DNA of 64,000 bases, from assembly GCA_963739795.1 (NCBI GenBank), contig CAVUBL010000015.1, positions 186,001 to 250,000 of the forward strand, in the 5' to 3' direction. The stretch's first letter is position 1, and every line of letters starts with the position of its first letter. Shown piece after piece: positions 58,676 through 64,000 of this stretch. The position numbers and the translations under genes were made by a program. The DNA comes from CAVUBL01 sp963739795. GTDB lineage: Bacteria > Acidobacteriota > Thermoanaerobaculia > Multivoradales > DATKCC01. The notes under the pieces were generated by a model. It worked only from the letters and a program-made list of their open reading frames with translations. It was not told where the DNA came from and searched no databases.

Positions 58676-61353
58676 GCGACCCTCCTCCGCGCCCCCGGCT
58701 GCTGCCCCTGGCCCTGCGCGAGATGCGCGGAGGCAGGGCGCGCCTCACCTTCTTCACCGCCTGCCTGGCGGTGGGCGTCGCCGCGGTGGTGGCCGTGGCC
58801 GGGATCGGGGGCGGCATCGAGACCGGTCTCCGGCAGCAGGCCCGGCGGCTCCTCGCCGCCGACCTGGCGGTGTCGGGGACCGCGCCGCTGCCCGCCGACC
58901 TCGACGACCTCCTGGGCAAGACCCTCGCCGGCGTCGGCCCGTGGCGGCGGACCGACGTCAAGGAGCTGGTGACCCTGGTGGCGGCGGACGCCCCCGGGGA
59001 GAGCGGCGGCACGCAGTCGTCGGGAGCGCCGGGCCCTCCCGCCTCGCCGGGCCCTCCGGGAAAGAGCCAGCTCGTCGAGCTGAAGGTGATCGACGGCACC
59101 TATCCCTTCTACGGAAAGCTGGAGCTGGCGCCGGACCGGCCCCTCCAGGATCTCCTCTCGCGCCCGGATGGGGGCGGCGCGGTGGTGGCCCCCGACCTGC
59201 TCACCCACCTCGGGCTCCGGGTGGGGGACCGGATCCGCGTCGGCGGCGTCGCGGTCCCCATCACCGGCGTGGTCAACGCCGAGCCCGACCGGCTGGGCGG
59301 AGCCTTCGGCTTCTCCGCCGGGCCCCGCGTCTTCCTCGGACCGCGGACCTTCGACCGGACCGGTCTCGAGACGACGGGCAGCCGGATCCGCTACCGGGCC
59401 TTGATCCGGCTCCCCACCGACGCCGGCCGGCCGGTGGCCGATCGCGCCGCCCAGGCGATCCGCGCCGCCCTGCCGGCGAGCCAGGGCTACCGGGTGGAGA
59501 CCTGGGCCCAGGCTCAGCCGTCCCTGCGCCGAGGCGTCGACCGGGCGCAGCGCTACCTCGGCCTGGTGGCCCTGCTCTCGCTCCTGGTCGGTGGCATCGG
59601 CGTGGGCCAGACGGTGCGCGCCTGGCTGGCCGGCCGGCTCGACGCCATCGCGGTGCTCGAGTGCCTTGGGATGCGCCCGCGGGAGGTGCTCGCCCTCTAC
59701 GCCGGCCAGACGGCCCTCCTCGGCCTGGTCGGGAGCCTGGTCGGAACCGTCGCCGGAGTCGCCCTGGAGCTCGGCCTGCCCCACCTGGCGAGCTCGCTCC
59801 TGCCCCCGGAGCTGATCGACCCCTGGCAGCCATGGGCCATGGTGCGCGGCCTCACCCTGGGGATCGGGGTGGCGCTCCTCTTCGGGCTGCCCTCCCTGGG
59901 CGTCGCCCTCCGGGTGCCCCCGGCGCGGGTGCTCCGGCGCTCGGCCGAGCCCCTGCCCGTCGCCCTCTGGCTCCGGGTGGTGACGGCCTGCGCCGTGGTC
60001 GCCGGGGTGTGGGCCACGGCCACCGTCCAGTCCCGCTCCGCCTGGATGGGCACCCAGTTCACCTTCGGCACCCTGGCGGCGACCGCCGCCCTGGCGCTGG
60101 CGGCCCGCGGCGTGGTCTGGGCGGTCGCCCGGTTCCGGAGGGAGGATCGCCGCCTCGCCGGCCGCTTCTGGCTCCGTCACGGTCTCGCGGCCCTCGGCCG
60201 GCCGGGCGCCGGGACCCTGGCGGCGATCGTCGCTCTGGGCCTCGGGGTGCTGGTGGTGGTGGGCCAGTGGCGGGTCGAGCGGCGGCTGACCTCCGAGCTC
60301 CTCCACGGCCTGCCCGCCGAGGCGCCCAGCGTCTTCCTGATCGACATCCAGCCCGACCAGTGGTCCGGGGTGCACCGGCTCCTGGAGGGCGCGGGCGCGA
60401 CCAAGATCGATTCGGTTCCGGTGGTCATGGCGCGCCTCTCGGCCATCGACGGCCGGAGCGTGGAGACGCTGGCCCGGCGGCGCTCGGAGGAGCGGGACCG
60501 AGGAGACGAGCAGGGCGGCCGGAGGGAAGGGGGAAGCAGCCGCTGGGCCCTCACCCGCGAGCAGCGCCTGACCTATCTCGAGACCCTCCCCGAGGACAAC
60601 AAGATCGTGGCGGGTACGCTCTGGTCCAAGCCCGGGGTGCCCGAGGTGAGCGTGGAGCAGGACTTCGCCCACGACCTCGGGGTCCACCTGGGCTCGACCC
60701 TCACCTTCGACGTCCAGGGCGTGCCGCTGAAGCTCGAGGTGACCAGCCTGCGCACGGTCGACTGGTCCACCTTCGGCATCAACTTCTTCCTGGTCGTCGA
60801 GCCCGGAGTGCTGGACAAGGCGCCGCAGTTCCGGATCGCCGCGGCCCATCTTCCGACCGGCGGCGAGGGCCCGTTCCAGGACCGGGTGGCGGCGTCCTTT
60901 CCCAACGTCACCGTGCTCCGGGTCCGGGAGATCCTCGACAAGGTGGTGGCGGTGATCCGCGCCCTGGCCGAGGGCGTGCGCTTCGTCGGCGCCTTCACGG
61001 TGCTCGCCGGAACCGCGATCCTCGCCGGAGCGGTGGCGGCCGGCGCCGCCCGGCGGAGCCGGGAGGTGGCTCTGCTCAAGACCCTGGGGGCCACGCGGGC
61101 AGGAGTCGTGGCCGCCTACTCCATCGAGTACGCCCTGGTCGGCCTGGTAGCCGGAGTCATCGGCGCGGTGGGCGGCGGGGTCCTCTCCTGGGCGGTGGTG
61201 GTCCGAGGGATGGAGATCCCGTGGGCCCTCGACCCCATGCCCCTGGTGGTGGGAGCCCTGGGCTCGGCGGCTCTGGCCGTGGTCGCCGGGCTGGCAGCCA
61301 GCGCCCGGGCGCTCAGGGTGCGACCGGTCGAGGCGCTGCGGACTTCCGGCTGA
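58672..61353 (+). CDS. ybbP: FtsX-like ABC permease, YbbP type
   Basis: The 893-residue inner-membrane protein has the double FtsX arrangement of YbbP. An N-terminal helix (LTFFTACLAVGVAAVVAVAG) is followed by a large periplasmic domain with ADLAVSGTAPLPADLDDLLG. One FtsX block lies around 285-410, a second periplasmic domain around 510-760, and a final FtsX block near the C-terminus (GAFTVLAGTAILAGAVAAGA). It works with YbbA in export or lipid-related transport; the E. coli pair has no firm substrate. Its 3' end overlaps the convergent YfhO-like gene by 41 bp. Confidence 0.88.
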   Translation: MSDPPPRPRLLPLALREMRGGRARLTFFTACLAVGVAAVVAVAGIGGGIETGLRQQARRLLAADLAVSGTAPLPADLDDLLGKTLAGVGPWRRTDVKELVTLVAADAPGESGGTQSSGAPGPPASPGPPGKSQLVELKVIDGTYPFYGKLELAPDRPLQDLLSRPDGGGAVVAPDLLTHLGLRVGDRIRVGGVAVPITGVVNAEPDRLGGAFGFSAGPRVFLGPRTFDRTGLETTGSRIRYRALIRLPTDAGRPVADRAAQAIRAALPASQGYRVETWAQAQPSLRRGVDRAQRYLGLVALLSLLVGGIGVGQTVRAWLAGRLDAIAVLECLGMRPREVLALYAGQTALLGLVGSLVGTVAGVALELGLPHLASSLLPPELIDPWQPWAMVRGLTLGIGVALLFGLPSLGVALRVPPARVLRRSAEPLPVALWLRVVTACAVVAGVWATATVQSRSAWMGTQFTFGTLAATAALALAARGVVWAVARFRREDRRLAGRFWLRHGLAALGRPGAGTLAAIVALGLGVLVVVGQWRVERRLTSELLHGLPAEAPSVFLIDIQPDQWSGVHRLLEGAGATKIDSVPVVMARLSAIDGRSVETLARRRSEERDRGDEQGGRREGGSSRWALTREQRLTYLETLPEDNKIVAGTLWSKPGVPEVSVEQDFAHDLGVHLGSTLTFDVQGVPLKLEVTSLRTVDWSTFGINFFLVVEPGVLDKAPQFRIAAAHLPTGGEGPFQDRVAASFPNVTVLRVREILDKVVAVIRALAEGVRFVGAFTVLAGTAILAGAVAAGAARRSREVALLKTLGATRAGVVAAYSIEYALVGLVAGVIGAVGGGVLSWAVVVRGMEIPWALDPMPLVVGALGSAALAVVAGLAASARALRVRPVEALRTSG

Positions 61354-63856
61354 GCCACCGGCGCCACCCGGCCGACCTCAGGGACAGGGCCGCCGTCACC
61401 GCCAGGGCCAGCCAGAAGGCCGCCCATCCCCAGGTCCATCCCCACGGGCGGTAGTCCAGCTCGACGCGGTGCATCCCCGCCGGCACCCGGAAACCGAGAA
61501 ACGCCGAATTCACGCGCAGCGGCGGGGGTGCCGGCTCGCCGTCGATGCGCACCCGCCAGCCGGGAACGGCGCTGACGCTCGAGGCCACCAGGGCCCCCTC
61601 CCGGCTCCGGGTGACCAGCTCGAAGCCGTTGGGTTGGAGGGCTCGCAGCCAGACGCGGCCCTCCTGCCGGGCCGCCGGCCCCGGCGGCACCAGGGGCCAG
61701 GGCTTTCCTCGAGCCTGCGCCCGTTTCCGCGCGCGGATCCGGGCCACGTCTCGGGCGGGATCGGGCGGGTGGGTCTCGAAGACGGCCAGGTCCGCGAAGT
61801 CCTCCTCGTTCCGGGCGACGGTGCGCGCCGTCGCCGCCTCGTCCGCCGCCTCGACCCTCCGGGGCACGAAGAAGAGGTCGAGGGGGTCGGGCAGCCGCCA
61901 GACGGCCCCTCCGACGTCTTTGAAGACCCGCTCCCAGGGAGGTGGCAAGCGCCGCCGGCGCCCGACCAGCACGTAGCGCACGCCGAGCATGCGCAGGGCA
62001 GGCAGATCGAACGGAGCGACCAAGCGCACCTGGCCTTGGTCTCCGGGCTGGCCGCGGCTCAGGCGCCGGCTCAGGAGCCAATGGGTGCTGAAGGTGCGCA
62101 TCGGGTCGTGGCCCCGCGGGTCCCACAGGCCGTAGAGCACCCCCAGGTTGGGGCTCAGGCTCCAGCCCTCGCCGATCACCCGGACCGGGCTCGGCAGCCC
62201 CGCGGCCCCAGGACCGGCGAGGTCCTCCGCAGGAACGCCGGCGAGGTCCTCCGCGGGGACGCGGGCGAGGTCCTCCAGCCGGCTGACGGCGGCCGGGGCC
62301 TCGAGCTGGCGGCCCGGGGGGAGGATCGGGTTGTAGCGAATCCCCAGGCTCAGCAGGTCCGCGGCCGTCGCCAGCAGCGCGACCGCCGCCAGGGCCGGCC
62401 GCCACCGCGGCACCGCCACGGTGACCAGCACCGCCGCCAGTCCGGCGAGGGTCACGCCCCACCAGAGGTGCTGCGACGCGGTGTCGAGGGGCGGGCGCAA
62501 CCAGGCCACAAGGCCGAGGACGACGATCAGGCTCCCCGCGGCGACCCACGGCCCCGCCCGCCGCCGGACCAGGGCCGGCACCGAAAGACCGGCGGCCAGG
62601 GCGACCGCCAGCACCCAGAAGAGGCGGAGCCGGGAGTTGGCGGCGAAGCCCATCCCCGGCAGGGCGACGAACAGGTCGAGGAAGGGAGAGACCCCCAGGG
62701 CCGCGAGGAACGCCGCGGCGCCGGCGAGGACGAGGGCCAGGACCCGGCCGCCCAGGACCAGGGCGCCGGCCACCGCCAGCGCCACGACCGCGGCCCCGGC
62801 GTACTCCGAGCAGTCGTTGTTGAAGTTGGTCGGCCCCGACCAGTCCCCGTCCCGCGGGCTGCCGAAGATCAGGGGCTCGACCAGCGGCACCGCGAGGCGG
62901 ACCTCGGGCGCCCGCGGCTCGAGGCCCTTTCCCCCCTGCGGGACTCGGGCCATGCGCAGGCTCGAGGGCAACACCTCGAGCACCGGCAGCAGCGCCGGGG
63001 CCGCCAGGCAGGCGGCCAGGAGCCCCGCCCCCACGGCGCGCAGGGCGAACCGCCACCGTCCCACCCGCGGCCCGCGGATGAGGAGGACCGCCGCGAGGCC
63101 GGCCGCCAGCACCGCCGAGTGCGCCAGGGTCTCCGGGTGCCCCGAGAGGGCCATGCCCACCGCCGCCACCACCAGACCGGGAAACGCCCGCCGCTCGCCC
63201 CGCGCCAGCGCCACGATCCCCAGGACCACGCCGGGGAGCCAGACGGCGGTCATTCCGAGCGGGAAGTAGAGCCAGACCACCGAGAACGTGGAGAAAGCGA
63301 AGGAGACCGCGGCGAGGGCCGCGCCGAGCTGGGCGATCCCGGCTCGGGGAGAGGGCCCGAGCATCGGGGCCGGCATCAGGGTCAGGGCCAGGGCGTGCAT
63401 GAGAAGTAGGGCCAGGTAGAGCTGCCAGGCGGCCGCCAGGGTCATCCCTCGCAAGGGTGGCAGGGGCAGCGCCATGAGGTGGAGGGGCGCGAAGGGGGAG
63501 GACTGGGCGTTGCCCAGGAGCGCCTGGCCCGTCCCCAGCTCGTTGGCCCACAGCGGGGCTTCCAGCGCCAGCAGGCGACGGCGCACCAGGGTGTGGAAGG
63601 GCAACATCTGGAGGGGGAGGTCCGGAAGCAGGGGGTTCTGCACCTCCAGGGGCGCCGTGAGGGTGTCGGACCAGGGGAGCACCCGGTATGGAAGGTCGGT
63701 GGGAACCTGGACCCGGGAGGTGGCCAGGGGAACGGCGAAGAAGGCCACGACCAGGAGGCCGTAGACGGCCATCCACACCGGCGGCGGCTCGCTCCGCCAC
63801 CAGCGGACCGCCAGGGCGATGAGGAGGGCGCCTGCAACGAAGACGAGGAGGTCCAT
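61313..63856 (-). CDS. YfhO-family polytopic membrane protein
   Basis: The 847-residue protein has around a dozen membrane helices in its first 510 residues, with loop motifs ANELGTGQALLGNAQSSPFA and SGHPETLAHSAVLAAGL typical of YfhO/GT-C-like glycosyl or lipid-linked transferases. A soluble periplasmic part follows (LPALRMLGVRYVLVGRR, LVASSVSAVPGWRVRIDGEP), the usual YfhO tail with PGWxVxxDG and PAGMHRVELDYRP. A final helix closes it. It probably adds sugars to envelope polymers. A 24-bp repeat encodes VPAEDLAG units in the middle. ATG 63856 is the natural start. Confidence 0.8.
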   Translation of the reverse strand: MDLLVFVAGALLIALAVRWWRSEPPPVWMAVYGLLVVAFFAVPLATSRVQVPTDLPYRVLPWSDTLTAPLEVQNPLLPDLPLQMLPFHTLVRRRLLALEAPLWANELGTGQALLGNAQSSPFAPLHLMALPLPPLRGMTLAAAWQLYLALLLMHALALTLMPAPMLGPSPRAGIAQLGAALAAVSFAFSTFSVVWLYFPLGMTAVWLPGVVLGIVALARGERRAFPGLVVAAVGMALSGHPETLAHSAVLAAGLAAVLLIRGPRVGRWRFALRAVGAGLLAACLAAPALLPVLEVLPSSLRMARVPQGGKGLEPRAPEVRLAVPLVEPLIFGSPRDGDWSGPTNFNNDCSEYAGAAVVALAVAGALVLGGRVLALVLAGAAAFLAALGVSPFLDLFVALPGMGFAANSRLRLFWVLAVALAAGLSVPALVRRRAGPWVAAGSLIVVLGLVAWLRPPLDTASQHLWWGVTLAGLAAVLVTVAVPRWRPALAAVALLATAADLLSLGIRYNPILPPGRQLEAPAAVSRLEDLARVPAEDLAGVPAEDLAGPGAAGLPSPVRVIGEGWSLSPNLGVLYGLWDPRGHDPMRTFSTHWLLSRRLSRGQPGDQGQVRLVAPFDLPALRMLGVRYVLVGRRRRLPPPWERVFKDVGGAVWRLPDPLDLFFVPRRVEAADEAATARTVARNEEDFADLAVFETHPPDPARDVARIRARKRAQARGKPWPLVPPGPAARQEGRVWLRALQPNGFELVTRSREGALVASSVSAVPGWRVRIDGEPAPPPLRVNSAFLGFRVPAGMHRVELDYRPWGWTWGWAAFWLALAVTAALSLRSAGWRRWLSRKSAAPRPVAP
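62217..62278 (+). repeat. 24-bp tandem repeat inside the YfhO-like gene
   Basis: Two and a half copies of a 24-base unit starting GCGAGGTCCTCCGC encode VPAEDLAG repeats in frame. Copy-number change would alter the protein length by eight residues at a time. Confidence 0.8.
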
Positions 63857-63920
63857 GGCTGATTTAGATCCTCCGCCAGAGCTTACAACCGGTCGCCTCC
63901 GGAGGGGAGGCCGCGGGGGG

Positions 63921-64000
63921 CTACTTGGCGGCGACGGCCGAGCGGTCCAGCAGGTAGCTCACCGGCACGAACCGGTAGCCGCGCCGGACCGCCTGCGGAA
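63921..64000 (-). CDS. C-terminal end of a probable polysaccharide deacetylase
   Basis: Only the last 26 codons are inside the window, ending at TAG 63921-63923. They read QAVRRGYRFVPVSYLLDRSA then VAAK. The (R)GYRFVPVSxLL ending is typical of NodB-type polysaccharide deacetylases. It is encoded just upstream of, and in the same direction as, the YfhO-like gene, which suggests a shared envelope-polysaccharide function. Domain evidence is limited to this tail. Confidence 0.5.
   Translation of the reverse strand, partial: PQAVRRGYRFVPVSYLLDRSAVAAK

Noticed and set aside
63890..63906. GCCTCC/GGAGGC hairpin near the right edge as a terminator
   Set aside because: The stem is short, overlaps the gap upstream of the YfhO-like start and has no T-tract on either strand.

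Overview
The window is a high-GC chromosomal segment (about 70% G+C by eye, not computed) from a Gram-negative-type bacterium. It has periplasmic adaptors, an outer-membrane factor and lipoproteins. Several families fit an Acidobacteriota-like organism, perhaps class Thermoanaerobaculia: a CRTAC1/FG-GAP protein, DUF4388 and DUF1844 proteins, a dnaK-hsp20-hspR cluster, and a secreted protein with duplicated C-terminal domains. That placement is an inference from gene content. No tRNA, rRNA, CRISPR array or transposase gene was seen.

Layout. 1-3.6 kb is an accessory zone: a partial antitoxin, a DUF4386 membrane protein, a damaged vapBC-like pair, an ATPase_2/DUF234 protein and three palindromic repeat elements. 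3.6-7.7 kb holds a cytosine-deaminase-like enzyme, a cupin, a His-rich secreted protein overlapping a CRTAC1 protein, and a signal peptidase I homologue that lacks both catalytic residues. 7.9-21.4 kb is a copper/silver resistance region. It has a CopA ATPase, NfeD and dihaem cytochrome on the + strand, and a Cus-type RND efflux operon (small CPM protein, cusC, cusB, cusA, DUF3347, Met-rich protein) on the - strand. A PhyH dioxygenase and two degraded ORFs lie between them. 21.5-23.9 kb is a tightly overlapped three-gene operon of unknown role (DUF3592, arrestin-like beta protein, P-loop NTPase). 23.9-27.2 kb is a large frameshifted secreted protein.

27.4-32.5 kb is a second accessory zone: DDAH-like hydrolase, higBA, a nitrilase relic, a vapC relic, a Fic protein with an operator-like repeat, an alpha/beta hydrolase and two repeat elements. 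32.5-34.8 kb encodes an unusual TAXI-receptor/ion-channel/RCK fusion. 34.9-37.5 kb is an ECF sigma/anti-sigma/DUF4252 operon. 37.6-46.2 kb holds a GAF-GGDEF-EAL protein, a Ycf46-like AAA ATPase, KynB, a SpoIID/SPOR lipoprotein, a membrane protein and a DnaC-like loader. 46.2-49 kb holds a CarboxypepD_reg protein and a Cys-rich secreted peptide. 49.1-52 kb is the heat-shock cluster. 52-57 kb has DUF4388, TPR-membrane, DUF1844 and MazG proteins. 57-61.4 kb repeats the tesA/ybbA/ybbP arrangement of E. coli. The window ends with a YfhO-like membrane protein and the tail of a probable polysaccharide deacetylase.

The most interesting signal is a dispersed family of palindromic elements at 873-1041, 1090-1368, 3380-3560, 29373-29651 and 52179-52344, with an internally deleted relative at 32394-32500. 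Their terminal inverted repeats differ between subfamilies. Five share one internal module: CTCCTCGA, a 5-bp stem, a 6-nt loop, the return stem, then CCTGCGTC. The four distinct stem sequences are all different and all paired, so the module looks like a conserved folded nucleic acid. The elements abut stop codons or sit at breakpoints of damaged toxin-antitoxin and nitrilase genes.
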